From positions 682,001 through 746,000 of the forward strand of contig QPFY01000004.1 in NCBI GenBank assembly GCA_003665825.1: a DNA stretch of 64,000 bases, given 5' to 3'. Made by a program: the position numbers and the translations under genes. Of this stretch, positions 35,565 through 46,352 are shown piece by piece; position 1 is the first letter of the stretch, and the number at the start of each line of letters is the position of its first letter. The DNA is from Microbotryum silenes-acaulis. Taxonomy: Eukaryota > Basidiomycota > Microbotryomycetes > Microbotryales > Microbotryaceae. The notes under the pieces were generated by a model. The model saw only the letters and a program-made list of their open reading frames with translations. It did not search any database and was not told the origin of the DNA.

Positions 35565-35715
35565 GCATCCGAAGAGGGAGCCGCAATATGCTGTGCAAAT
35601 GGTTCGCATCCGGAGAGGGTACCGTAATGTCGTTTGGATGCGAGGTGGCACCCGGAGAGGGTACCGTGGTGTCTTCGGTTACGAGGTAGCGTCCGAAGAG
35701 GGTACCGTGAAGTCT
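35565..35715 (+). repeat. Four-copy 41-42-bp tandem repeat in left palindrome arm
   Basis: Units start at 35565, 35606, 35648 and 35689 with the core gc(a/g)(t/c)ccg(g/a)agagggtaccgt. The mirror array lies in the right arm at about 36335-36485. Confidence 0.7.
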
Positions 35716-36334
35716 CAAGTGGGGAGTTTGGGTGAGAGGGGGTCGCTTGGAAATCCTGACTATGACACTCCCCTTCCTTTAACCTCAAACGTCCTCGGTT
35801 GAGTTCTGATGCCCAACCAATGGCTGTGCAACGCCTTGGCGGCGAACCCAGGGCAATGGGTGGAGATCCAACAGAGCGATGGCGCGTCCAAGTGCTGGTT
35901 GTTCCGTCGCGGCGACCATGTTGCGCCATACGCGTTCCAGAATGTGGTGGGAGGAAGGCGCGGCCTTTGGCAAGTGCTAGATCCACTCGGTCTGGACCAC
36001 TGGGTTGCCAGTGATGACATGGAGCGTCGAGGGGTCGGCGACTTATTATACACCGGAGACCGAGTGGATCTAGCACTTGCCAAAGGCCGCGCCTTCCTCC
36101 CACCACATTCTGGAACGCGTATGGCGCAACATGGTCGCCGCGACGGAACAACCAGCACTTGGACGCGCCATCGCTCTGTTGGATCTCCACCCATTGCCCT
36201 GGGTTCGCCGCCAAGGCGTTGCACAGCCATTGGTTGGGCATCAGAACTCAACCGAGGACGTTTGAGGTTAAAGGAAGGGGAGTGTCATAGTCAGGATTTC
36301 CAAGCGACCCCCTCTCACCCAAACTCCCCACTTG

Positions 36335-36485
36335 AGACTTCACGGTACCCTCTTCGGACGCTACCTCGTAACCGAAGACACCACGGTACCCTCTCCGGGT
36401 GCCACCTCGCATCCAAACGACATTACGGTACCCTCTCCGGATGCGAACCATTTGCACAGCATATTGCGGCTCCCTCTTCGGATGC
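36335..36485 (-). repeat. Mirror tandem repeat in right palindrome arm
   Basis: Reverse-complement counterpart of the four-unit array at 35565-35715, with the same spacing. Confidence 0.7.
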
Positions 36486-36875
36486 GAGCAATGTGCGTGT
36501 AAGGCCCAGTCATGGGGCCTTGCAAGTAACAGGATACGAGTATGTATTCCAAAGAATAAACTGCTCAGAAGGGAAGAGAGAGTCTACTTCCCGACAAGGC
36601 TTAAGGCCAAACGCGCGTCAGGCCTTGAGTAACTACGGAGTATTACAGTGCGAACCAACCCCTGAACGTCCGTGCCGGCTCGGCAACTAGAATATCCGGT
36701 GGCCGGAGTATTTAGGAGGCAATAAAAAGCCAGAACGAATGGAGGAGAGAATAGAACAATGGAAGCGAGAGGATACCTCAAGGGAGGTTCAGAACCAGAG
36801 AGTGAAACAAAGCCTTTAACAAAGAAAATGAAGCAAGGGGCACGAGACGTCAAACAATGGGATGAGAAGGATTGG

Positions 36876-39646
36876 CTAGCGCCGGGAAGGGCGAGCCGGG
36901 CGTTTCGGGCCGGAGGTGGCCGGACGCGCGGGAGTAGGTGGATCCGAGACGGGAGCGCGAGTGGCGCGGTTGCGTCGGACGCGTCCCGCAGGAGGAACGT
37001 GGTTTGCTGCGAACTCCTGAATTAATTCGAGACAATTGAGATTCTCTAGGGGTTCCCAAGTGGTCGATTCGGGGGTATCGTCGTAACCGAGCCACTTGAC
37101 GAGGTACTGAGTCTTGCCACGGACTACGCGGAAGTCGAGAATTGCTTCGACCTCGTAAGCTGGGTCGTCGTCGATGAGTGACACCGGGGGCGGTGGCGGT
37201 TGGCGACGATTGGGAATTTGTTCGGTCGGGCAAGGAGTCAGGAGCGAGACATGGAAGACGGGGTGCAGACTTCGATACTGAATAGGAAGATCGAGTTCGT
37301 ACACGACGTTGGAGAGTTTACACTTGATGGTGAGCGGGCCGATGCGCTTCTCGGAAAACTTGCGCGTCGGACGAGTGAGCTGCAGGTTGCGAGTCGAGAG
37401 AAAGACACGATCGCCAGCGCTGAGAGCAGGAAAAGGGATGCGTTTCTTGTTGGCCCAAAGTTCGTGTTGCTTGAGGGACTTCTGAATCGCGTCGCGACAG
37501 AGCATGTGGAGCTATTTGAGGTTTGCAACGGTAGGGGCGTTCGAAGTACCAAGAGTGGGGACCAGATCAACCTCGAGAGTAGGATGGTACCCCTTGTTGG
37601 CAAAGAACGGAGATACTGAGGTGCTGGTGTGGGGAGCGTTGTTGTAACAAAACTCTGCCATGGGGATAAGGTCGGACCAATCGGATTCCTGGTAGTTAGT
37701 GTAGAGCCGAAGGTACTGCTTGAGGACTTGGTTCACGCGCTCAGTTTGTCCGTCTGTCTCGGGATGGTACGCGGTCGAGAGCTTTTGAGCGATGCCCAAC
37801 GAGGAGCAGAGGGCGGACCAGAATTTGGAGGTGAACAGTGTACCTCGATCTGAAATGATGTCGTGAGGAACGCCGTGTTGCGAGAAGATGTGGGTGATGT
37901 AAAGTTTCGCTAATCCTTCCGCAGTTAGGGAAGTGTCCGTCTGAATGAAGCGAGCCATCTTAGTGAAACAATCAACAATCACGAGGATCGAGTTGTGGCC
38001 ATTGGAGGGCGGAAGTTGGTCGATGAAATCCATGGAGATGGAAGACCAAGGTCGAGTCGGAACAGGAAGGGATTTCAACAGACCGAAAGGCTTGTGACGA
38101 GACTGCTTGTTGCGGAGACAACGGTGGCAGGTCGAGATGTAATTGGTGACAAAAGGGGTCAACCCAGGCCAGTAGAAAGATTGTTTGATGAGTTGGATTG
38201 TCTTGATGCGACCTAAGTGACCATGAGCGGGATGATTGTGACGACGACGAAGGATGCTGAGGTGGATGTCGTTGTCATTGGGGACGTAGATGAGGCCTTG
38301 GAAACGAAGGAGGTTGTCGGCGAAGGTAACATCCTTATTCTCCTGAGTTCCGGTGCGGCAGGCCTGAATGAGGCTCGTATCACGAAGGACAAAGATAGGA
38401 GAGGTGAGCCGGACGCAGGGGCTTGAGATGAGGACAAGGGCGAGTAACGAGTGGAGAGATGTTCTAGGGACTTCTCACAAGAGGCGAGGACGAGGGACGA
38501 GTGCAAGGATGTGACCTTTGACGAGATTCGAGTTGCAGAAAGGAAGGAGAGAAGTAAGCTACGGAGATGGGGAACTAGACCAGAGGAGTTGGGGACGAGA
38601 TGGCGAGCTTGAGGAGGCAAGGCACGAGGATCACGTAATAGTGTTGAGGCTGGGAATCACGTAATAGAGCTTGGTTGAGGATCACGTAAGAGTCGGGGGC
38701 GAGAGGTTTGTGAGTGTGTAGTCGGAGGAGAAGAGAGCAGTGCAGGTGCCGAAGCGGGGAGAGGAGGTCCGAGGCGCGGGAAGGCCGAAGTCACGCGGAT
38801 GACGAAGGTGCTGAGAGGCCGAACTCGGAGTGGCGAACTTCCATTTGTGACAGCTCGAGAGCTTGGGATCGTTTGCTTGCGCACGAGCAAGGTTGTCAAG
38901 GAAAGTAGGAGTTAGTTTGTCAACTGAAGTGGATGAGGTCGCCGCGAGGGCGAGTCGATGTTGCTGGAGGACTGCGCGAGTATTGGTAGGATTGATTGTC
39001 GCGAAGTCGTCCCCCCCCCCTTTTTGGATAGACGTCCGAACGACGGCTCAAAGTGTCGGGCTTGGCACCTTGGACTCCGGGACGATACTTGACCACGAAG
39101 TCGTACTCGGCAAGCATTTCGGCCCAGCGTACTTGTCGCCGAGTGAGGACTTTTGACGACATGAAGTATTCGAGGTTCTTGTGGTCGGTGAAAATTGTGA
39201 ATTGCGAAGTCACCGATAGGAGGTAGTGTCGCCAGCGGCCGAGGCACCAGAAGATGGCGAGGAGTTCCTTGTCGTGGGTGATGTAGTTCAACTCCGCTGG
39301 AGACAAGGAGCGAGAGTCAAAAGCGACGGGGTGGAGGATTCCGTCGGACGCGATTTGGGACAGGATAGCACCCAGAGCGTAGTCCGAGGCATCGGTCTCG
39401 ACGGGTCGAAGTGGCGGAGGACAGGGGCGGTGGTGAACGCCGCGCGAGCGCGGTCATTGAAGACGAAGCTTGCTCCCTTGCGAGTGAGGAGAGTGAGAGG
39501 CTTGACAATCGCCGAGTAGTTCGAAATGAAGCGGCGATAGAAGTTGGCAAAGCCAAGGAAAGACTGAACGTCCTTGAGGTTGCTGGTTCGGGCCAATTGA
39601 GGACCGTTTGGACCTTAGCGACGTCCATTGAGAGGCCGTCGGTGGA
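36876..39646 (-). pseudogene. 5'-truncated Ty3/gypsy chromodomain element (RT end, RNase H, integrase, chromodomain)
   Basis: Retrotransposon polyprotein remnant. From 39646 down: the last part of reverse transcriptase ([35 protein letters not shown]), RNase H ([28 protein letters not shown]), the integrase zinc and core region (DFIDQLP, DCFTKMARFIQTD, ISDRGTLFTSKFW, HPETDGQTERVNQ) and a C-terminal chromodomain ([32 protein letters not shown]). Gag, protease and most of RT are absent. The frame is broken several times: a run of C at 39010-39019, shifts around 38.2-38.9 kb, and an in-frame TAG at 37512-37514 between integrase and its C-terminal domain. RT ends exactly where an LTR-like sequence begins, suggesting interruption by insertion. 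Confidence 0.85.
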
Positions 39647-39926
39647 AACTATTAGAAGTATTGAGGACTGGATCCCGACTCAAGCAGTTGAGTACGAGCG
39701 CAAGATAGAGGATGGAAGATAGATGGAGAAGGAAGAGAGACGAGCGCCCGCAGGGCGCGCGACTTCAACCGAATCCGACGTGTCAACCGGAACTCAATCA
39801 GGCGCTGGGATCTGGCAGGCACAGAACGACGAATTGAGGAGAGATGAAGCTAGCTAGTACAAATGAAGTAGGGGCATGGAAGTGAATAGTATTAAGAGAC
39901 AATAAGGTATGATTGGATTCTTGACA
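39647..39926 (-). repeat. Probable LTR of a second copia element
   Basis: On the minus strand a 7-G tract is followed by TGTCAAG, the usual polypurine-tract/LTR border, and about 280 bp later gypsy RT coding resumes. Upstream on the same strand is a copia RNase H tail (40374-40233), the expected order for a 3' LTR. Its partner LTR is not in the window. The exact inner end is judged from the resumed RT reading. Confidence 0.5.
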
Positions 39927-40232
39927 CCCCCCCGTGCTTCCATGCCACTCAAGCTGCGACATCTGTGGGCAAGGGTTGAAAGCGATTGACAGTGGGCCAG
40001 ACCGGGCGGTGTGGAAGATGTTTGACTTTTGGGGGTTGTACGCCTGCAAGGAATGAGTTGGAAAAGGGTTGTTGAATGTCGAGGCTGTAGTGATCTGATG
40101 ACGTGACGGTAGAATAACAGACTGACGAGCGTGTAATCCAACCGTGGAGAGAAGACAACGGTTGGTGCGCATCGCCAGGCTTCACTAAACAAACGCGCGC
40201 TTCTAATCAAATAACCGATAGCCGCCTTCCTG

Positions 40233-40374
40233 CTAATCCTCATTCACAACACACCAACTCGCCCCTTCACGCGATGAGTCTATAAGCCCCATCGCGTGTA
40301 CAAACTGATAGTGCTTCTGAGTCCCAAGCCCTTTGGTGAGGACATCCGCAGCCATGGTGCCCGTGGGCACCCAG
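40233..40374 (-). pseudogene. RNase H C-terminal tail of a second copia element
   Basis: The minus-strand frame reads VPTGTMAADVLTKGLGTQKH and YQFVHAMGL, the conserved end of copia RNase H (A-D-x-L-T-K), and stops at TAG 40233-40235. It is cut at 40374 by the 5' LTR of the next copia element, and the remainder of its pol is not found on the far side. Confidence 0.8.
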
Positions 40375-40563
40375 TGTTGAGTTGACACGTGAGGAGTACA
40401 CTCTGTAGGCTACATGAGCGCGAGCGCGCCCTTCTGATTCGAGCGTTCTACCGTATTGAACCACCTCGAATCAGGTCAGTAGTATTCACGGTATCATATT
40501 GCAATAGTTAACTGAGCGTTCTAACGTATTGAACCACCTCGAATCAGACGCCGAGATTCAAGA
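40375..40563 (+). repeat. 5' LTR of the copia element
   Basis: About 189 bp. The unit gagcgttcta(a/c)cgtattg with gaaccacctcgaatcag occurs twice (about 40440-40468 and 40514-40547), a tandem duplication compared with the single copy in the 3' LTR. Confidence 0.85.
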
Positions 40564-40629
40564 GGTTATAAGCCCAACAACTTCGCACAGCTGCTGCCAC
40601 GTCGCAACGGTTCACCCGAACGCTCCACC

Positions 40630-41400
40630 ATGACTGGCGAACAGTCAACCATCGACAAGTCCGTCGACGCAGACCCTCCAACACACTCGCAAACTTCGCG
40701 TTTCCCGGCATTTGCGATTTTGAAGAACAACAACATCGACATATGGCTCGATCACGTTCGCTTCACCGTCGACAGGCGTCAGTGGCAGCTCTCCTTTCCC
40801 AAGCAGTACCCATCCGCCAAATGCAAGGACGACGATGAACTCGATCGAGCTCATGATGCGGTGCACAGGGCAATGCATCAAACCTGTTCAGAAAGTGTGG
40901 CGCATCTCCTGGTCAGCTGCTACGACCTGACGCCGGAGCAGACGGTGGAATACCTTCGAAAGCACCTGGGTCGGTCTTCCCTTCGCGGCGTTATCACGCA
41001 AATTGGAAAGTTATTCTCGGTCGGACCGCCACCAGCACAGGAAGACGATTATCTTCCTTGGGCCGGATCCATCACTCGCCTCACAACTGACCTACGGGCT
41101 CACAAGTTGACCTTCGACCAAGTGGTTGCATGCCACCTCATTGCGATTGTGGGCGCTCGACGACCGTCGTATCTGGATCAGTTCGACTCCAAAGACGTCG
41201 ATGCGCTACCAACTGTCGACACAGTGATCGTAGCAGGTCGAGCTCCAGCAAACTTGAGTCAAGATACTGGGAACGCTGCGACGGCGTTGTTGGCCACGAC
41301 TGGTGCCCAACCGAAGCCACCCGGCCCCTGCTGGAACTGCGGTGAAGACACCCACTTCAACAAAAACTGTTCCAAGCCGAAGAAGAAGAAGTTTCCATGA
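40630..41400 (+). CDS. Copia gag with CCHC zinc knuckle
   Basis: Capsid-like protein of 256 residues that packages element RNA in virus-like particles. The central UBN2-like helical region includes DDDELDRAHDAVHRAMHQT and YDLTPEQTVEYLRKHLG. The C terminus is a classic knuckle, CWNCGEDTHFNKNC, followed by Lys-rich KPKKKKFP. It ends at TGA 41398-41400, and pol continues in the same frame 27 bases later. That single stop may be a regulated readthrough point or a mutation. Confidence 0.9.
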   Translation: MTGEQSTIDKSVDADPPTHSQTSRFPAFAILKNNNIDIWLDHVRFTVDRRQWQLSFPKQYPSAKCKDDDELDRAHDAVHRAMHQTCSESVAHLLVSCYDLTPEQTVEYLRKHLGRSSLRGVITQIGKLFSVGPPPAQEDDYLPWAGSITRLTTDLRAHKLTFDQVVACHLIAIVGARRPSYLDQFDSKDVDALPTVDTVIVAGRAPANLSQDTGNAATALLATTGAQPKPPGPCWNCGEDTHFNKNCSKPKKKKFP

Positions 41401-41427
41401 CGCAAGACGACCAAAGGCGAGGAACCG

Positions 41428-44400
41428 ATGGCAAATTTGGCGCTCCCTTCGGTTGAAGACATTCTGGGGACCAATTCCTTTGGCGCGTTTTTCACGCAAT
41501 TACCAAAAGGACACTCTCGAGAAATGATCCTCTACGACACGGCAGCGACTCATCACGTCATCAATGATCCTGCCGCGTTCGTCGACCTGAAGGCGACAGC
41601 TCCGTCTTCGTTAAAGGGCATCAATGGTGACGGAAAGACCATTATGGGAGTAGGCATGGCCTGCGTCGAAGACAAGCACGGCAAGAGGTACAACTTGGTC
41701 AACAGCATCTTCGTCCCTAGCGCCCCCACCAATCTCTTCGCCGGGCATCGAGCCAATCGTGATAGTCGCAAGATCACCATTCAAAACGGGTGATTCACGG
41801 TGGCCGGAAATGACGACATCCTACTCACGGGACAGAAGCTCAATTCGGGGTTGTACCGTCTGGACCTCAAGTTGGTTCAAGCTCGGAGTTCACACCATGA
41901 ATGTGCGTCAGCCACAGCTCTGACAGCAGTGCCTCTCCACATCTGGCACGGACATTTCGCTCATCTACACTGCCGTTCCCTTCACCAGCTGTCCAAGTCT
42001 GACGCTGTGATAGGTTTGAACATGAAGTCTTGCAGTGACTTGAAATGCGAATCGTGTCTGGCCGGCAAAGCTACGCACAAGCCGTTCCCAAACTCCGAAT
42101 CGCTAGCCGAAAAACCCCTCGATCTCGTCCACATCGATCTCTTGTCCTTCGACGGCGAGCTGTCACTTGCAAATCATCGCTACGCGCTAGTTATCGTCGA
42201 CGATTGTACGCGGTACATGTGGGTGTTGACGATGCCGCGGAAGTCGGACTCCTTTGAAAGGTTCAAAACGTGGAAACTACGGGTCGAGCTGTCGTCAGGG
42301 CACACTTTGAAAGTTGTCCGTTCGGACCGCGGTGGCAAGTTTCTTTCGACGGAGTTCAAGCGATGGTTGGACGACACGGGTTTGTCGCGACAACTCACGA
42401 TCCCCAGCACGCCCGAGCAAAACGGTGTCGCCGAAAGGGCCAACCGCTCGATTTCGGAAGCAGCTCGAACAATGCTGTATGAATCCGGTCTGCCCACGGT
42501 GTTTTGGGCCGAAGCCGTGGCTACATACGTGTATGTGAAGAATCGTTCCCCACATTCTGCTCTTGGTGGCAAGGTGCCATTTCGGGAATGGACCGGGAAA
42601 CCAGCGCACGTTCATCACTTGCGGGTCTTCGGATGTCGAGCTTGGCACACGGCAAATACCGAACAACGTAAGAAACTCCAGCCACGGGGCCTTCCGATGA
42701 TCTTCCTCGGATACGACCTAGAATCTAAAGCCTACCGACTATGGGACCCGGTGAGGGGGCGGTTAACGTTATCGCGAAGCGTGACGTTCTTTGAGGACAA
42801 GTTCCCGGCCCGTGAAGGCGCGCCAGCACCGAGGGTTGAGGCGATCGAAGTAGTCGTACCTCGACCAGTTGCGACGAATCAACATGAAGCTGCGCAACAG
42901 CCAATCACTGCGAACCAGGCCCCGGAGGTCGAGGTAGAAGCCCGGGAGGAAACCCCGGTTGACGACGTTGACCCCGCCGAGCAACACGCACCAATTGTGG
43001 AAGATGTACCAAAGGAGTTGCGTTTTGACGCCCCTGGACCTGCTTGGGCAGCACCGGTCGGAAAGCGGGATCGTAGGGCACCTGAGCGTTTCGAACCGGA
43101 GGCCTTCGTAGCCGTCGCCGATTCCGACGAGGAAGACGGTCCGTTTGTTTTGCCGACTAGTGATCCCACGACTTGGAAGGCAGCCATGGCACACCACAAG
43201 TCTCACGAATGGGCGCAAGGTGCAATTGATGAGTTCGAGTCATTGCGTGACAATTACTCAGTCTTTACGATTATGAAACGAGACGAGCTTCCCGCCGGCG
43301 CCAAGGTTCTCGGGTCCAAATTCGTTTTCCGAACGAAACGGGACAAGGATGGTCGGCCGACTTCGTACAAAGCTCGACTTGTTGCACGAGGCTTCACGCA
43401 ACGGCCGGGAATTGACTTCAAAGAGACGTTCGCACCGACAGCGAAGTTTGTCTCAATTCGTACTCTCATCGCGTTGGCGGCCGCCCGGGGTTACCATATC
43501 ATCCAAGCGGACATTGACAAAGCCTATTTGCATGGCGAACTTGAAGAGGAATTGTACATGCGCGTACCGGAGGGAGTCCGACTTCCCGACGATGTCTGTC
43601 TCAAGTTGCAACGCTCGATTTACGGTCTCAAGCAGGCCGGCCGGGTATGGAACGAGACGATCCATAAGACCCTCGTCAAGCTTGGTTACAATCGTCTTCG
43701 GAGCGAAGAGTGTGTCTATCGTCGGACACTTGGCAAAGACGATTATTACATCGCGGTTTACGTCGACGACTTGCTGTTTGTCGGTCCCGACTTATCCGAA
43801 ATTGATCGCGTGCTCGACAAATTGGATCGATTGTACGGAGTCAAACGTCTCGGCAATGCAGAGTACATCCTTGGCGTCCAGCTCATTCATCAAGCGGATG
43901 GGATTGCGTTGTCGCAACGACAGTATTTGCTCGATGTACTTGCAAGGTTCGGCATGGCGGATGCTAACAAAAGTGTATTACCAATGCAACCAGGTCTTCA
44001 GCTCAAACCCTGCAACACTCCGGATCCCTCGTTACAGACACAGTACAGATCGGCCATTGGATCATTGATGTACGCCGTCGTTGCAACTCAGCCCGATCTT
44101 GCATACCCGGTGTCGTATTTGGCAAGATTCACGAACAAGGCGGGCAGTGACCATTGGGCGGCAGTTGTGAAGATTCTACGCTACATCAAGGGAACTCTCA
44201 AACTCGGCATTGTCTACAAGACGAAACGTGATTCGTTGGTTGGATACGTGGGGTACTCGGATTCGGACTGGGGTTCCTGCATCAACACGTCCCGATCTAC
44301 AATGGGGCATGTCTTCAAGCTGGCTGACGGGCCAATTTCTTGGAGTTCTCGGATCCAGAGCCGAGTGACGACGTCATCAACGGAAGCGGAATACATCGGC

Positions 44401-44699
44401 CTTACTCATGCGTCTCGAGAGCGTCAGTTCTTGCGGAATTGGGAGTCACGATTTGTGGCCCGATCAAGCTGAAAGGCAACAATCAAGGCGCGATAGCTCT
44501 CACAAAGAATCCGGTGTTCCACGATCGAACTAAGCACCTACGCCTGACCGAGCATTTCGTTCGAGAACGGGTACGAGAAGGTGACATCGTCGTTAACTAT
44601 CTTCCAACCGCCGAGATGCTCGCCAACATGTTTACGAAGGCGTTGCCGAGACCGGCACTAGAGAAGCATAGGGCGGCCATAGGGATGGGAATTATGTAG
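41428..44699 (+). pseudogene. Copia pol: protease, integrase, RT, RNase H, with stop and frameshift
   Basis: Polyprotein of the copia element. Protease active site is LYDTAATHH. After the in-frame TGA at 41791-41793 come the GAG-pre-integrase segment (IWHGHFAHLHCRSL, CESCLAGKATHKPF) and the integrase core with D (VHIDLLSFDG), D (VVRSDRGGKF) and E (PEQNGVAER). RT carries FKETFAPTAKFVSIRTLIAL and the catalytic YVDD (AVYVDDLLFVG). RNase H includes SSTEAEYIGLTHASRE. Near 44437 a small deletion shifts the frame; the last part (LAELGVTICGPIKL to MLANMFTKALP) is read from 44440 to 44699. Start at 41428 is the first Met after gag; pol is probably made as a gag-pol fusion. One stop, one frameshift and the gag stop make autonomous activity unlikely. 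Confidence 0.88.
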
Positions 44700-44718
44700 G
44701 CCTTAGAGCGAGGGGGGG

Positions 44719-44853
44719 TGTTGAGTTGACATGTGAGGAGTACACTCTGTAGGCTACATGAGCGCGAGCGCGCGCGGGCTTTCTCTTAGCTTCCTTCTGA
44801 TTCGAGCGTTCTAACGTATTGAACCACCTCGAATCAGACGCCGAGATTCAAGA
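44719..44853 (+). repeat. 3' LTR of the copia element
   Basis: About 135 bp, beginning TGTTGAGTTGACA after a G-rich polypurine tract. It lacks the duplication seen in the 5' LTR and carries gcgggctttctctt instead. Confidence 0.85.
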
Positions 44854-46169
44854 TCTTCCCCAGTGTCGCCGCCCTCCGGTTCGGTCGAAGCGACCGACTC
44901 GTCGTCGCCGTTGCCGTCGTTCGCGTCGTCCTTGTTGCCGGTCGCTGCACCTGCGGGGTTAGCACGAGGTCCCAGCTGGATCATGTTCGCGCCAGAGACG
45001 CGAGAGTTCAATGCGGCAGGCCCACCGTGCTTCCCATTCTTTCCAGCAACTCGGAAGCCGGTAGTCGAAGTCGAAGTCGAGGCCCCCGGAACAGGGGCGG
45101 CGGTGGCCGGAGTCGAAACCGGCTTCCTGCAAGCGCCCCACTGGTGTCCGGCGCGATCGCACACGGCGCAGTAGTGCGTCTCGAATTCGTGTCGCAAGCC
45201 GTACTTGGCGCCCAGGATCTCGATCTCTTGTGGCAAGGCGGCGTTGAGCGCAGCCTTCTGCATCTCGGTAGAGCCTTGGAAAAGATCAGCATGTAAGCGA
45301 AGGTACGCGCAGTGGAACCCGTCTTCGGTCATGGCCATCGGATCTCCATTCGGATCGACCGCGAGGCCCCGCTGTAATTGCATCAGGGTATAACCTTGCG
45401 TGCGACCTGCGCGGCCGAACGAAAGGGTGAGAGCATCATCGAGAGATTTTCGGAGCACGGAAGCGGGGCTCGCGCTGGAGGAGGAGGGCAAGGTGAATCA
45501 CACCTGCACGACGTGGTTAAGGGGAGAGGCGCTGGGGAGCTCGGTAACCATCTCCTTGCCGTGGTAAGGGAATGGGCCCGCGGCAGCGGCTTCGAGACAG
45601 GCTTGCTCGGATTCGAATACAAGCTCGTACGTGTGACAAGCGATCGGGAACCTCTTCGTGGCTTTCGTCACAATTGGGAAAAGCTTCACACATTTCGAGA
45701 AAAGCTTCTCAACCTCGGGGTCGAGCACGACGCCCTCGGGCCGCGCGAACATGAATGGCGTCTCGGCCAATCCAAAGTGCTTGCGCAGCGCGATCTGTAC
45801 AGGACCTCTGGGTGATCCAGGACCATCCATAATGACTCGGATCACATTGGAGGCCGGGGCTGCGTCGTTTCGCACCGCTCTTTGGGCGGCTCGTGCGAGC
45901 GCTGGCGGGGTCGAGGCGTCGTGCATCAGGACCATCAGTCGGCGGGTCGACTTGCCGGAGGGAACGATCCCGAGTGCTTGAAAGGTCTTCTGCATCAATT
46001 TCTCATAGTCCAACCGGACCTGAGTTGCCTCGGGGGACCAGGCTGGAGGATTCGCGGTTCCTCCAGCGACCGTTTCATGCGTTCGCATGTTGAGTGATTC
46101 GTCACTCGCGCCGCTACCGGCCAACGGGTCATCGGGCGGGGGCGGGGTTGGGCCGGGCGGATCCGGCAT
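44854..46169 (-). pseudogene. LINE ORF1-like gene with CCHC knuckle, broken
   Basis: Minus-strand frame from ATG 46169 with a TGA at 45500-45498 and continuing in the same frame to the copia LTR, which truncates it. The N-terminal half has an RRM-like block ending HTYELVFESEQACLEAAA. The C-terminal half has CAVCDRAGHQWGAC, a zinc knuckle typical of LINE ORF1 proteins, and a Gly/Asn/Asp-rich tail. It differs from ORF1 of the LINE at 51-53 kb. A GT-AG pair just upstream (about 46195-46240) hints at a spliced leader or chance. No ORF2 follows because the copia element lies there. LINE origin is inferred. Confidence 0.55.
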
Positions 46170-46246
46170 CGGTTGTTGGTGTTGTCCTGTAACACTTAAG
46201 GGGGTACGGGGTCAACTACACACGCTACACCGCAAAACTCACTTTC

Positions 46247-46352
46247 GTGTGTGTGTGTGTGTGTGCAAGATTTTTTTTTTTGGACTGGGGCTCATAAATT
46301 GCAATCCTTCGGGTTGGATGGGACCGCTACAAAATATGCACTTTTTTTTTTT
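46247..46352. repeat. GT microsatellite and T-runs
   Basis: A (GT)n tract at 46247-46265 and T-runs of 11 at 46271-46281 and 46342-46352. On the minus strand these are CA and A tracts of the kind left at LINE 3' ends. The rest of 46170-46890 has no recognised gene. Confidence 0.5.

Larger units (their letters stand above)
35335..36715. repeat. Near-perfect 659-bp-arm palindrome with 63-bp spacer
   Basis: Bases 35335-35993 are the reverse complement of 36057-36715; the spacer is 35994-36056. I checked both ends, and the long translations of the two arms are identical, so divergence is very low. Each arm contains a candidate polypurine tract followed by TGTCATAG (mirrored; plus-strand copy near 36268-36290). 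This looks like the 3' border of an LTR retroelement, so the structure may be two retroelement tails joined head to head. No target duplication is visible; terminal ctaaat/atttag are part of the palindrome. It lies just past the 3' end of the gypsy remnant. It could also be an assembly fold-back artefact. Confidence 0.9.
40375..44853 (+). mobile_element. Ty1/copia retrotransposon, near full length but broken
   Basis: LTRs at 40375-40563 and 44719-44853 begin TGTTGAGTTGACA and share the end cgccgagattcaaga. A polypurine tract (gcgaggggggg) precedes the 3' LTR. Inside are gag and pol in copia order (protease, integrase, RT, RNase H). The 5' LTR carries a 70-odd-base internal duplication absent from the 3' LTR, and the 3' LTR has a short insertion, so the copy is not new. 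No target duplication abuts the LTRs. Left flank is another copia tail, right flank is a LINE-type ORF1. Confidence 0.9.

Noticed and set aside
35360..36690. Two identical 293-codon frames on opposite strands
   Set aside because: They are the same palindrome sequence read from each side; the frame crosses LTR-like DNA and tandem repeats and matches no protein.
40370..44861. cccag on both sides of the copia element as a target duplication
   Set aside because: The right copy does not abut the LTR end defined by comparing the two LTRs; a 5-base match can be chance.
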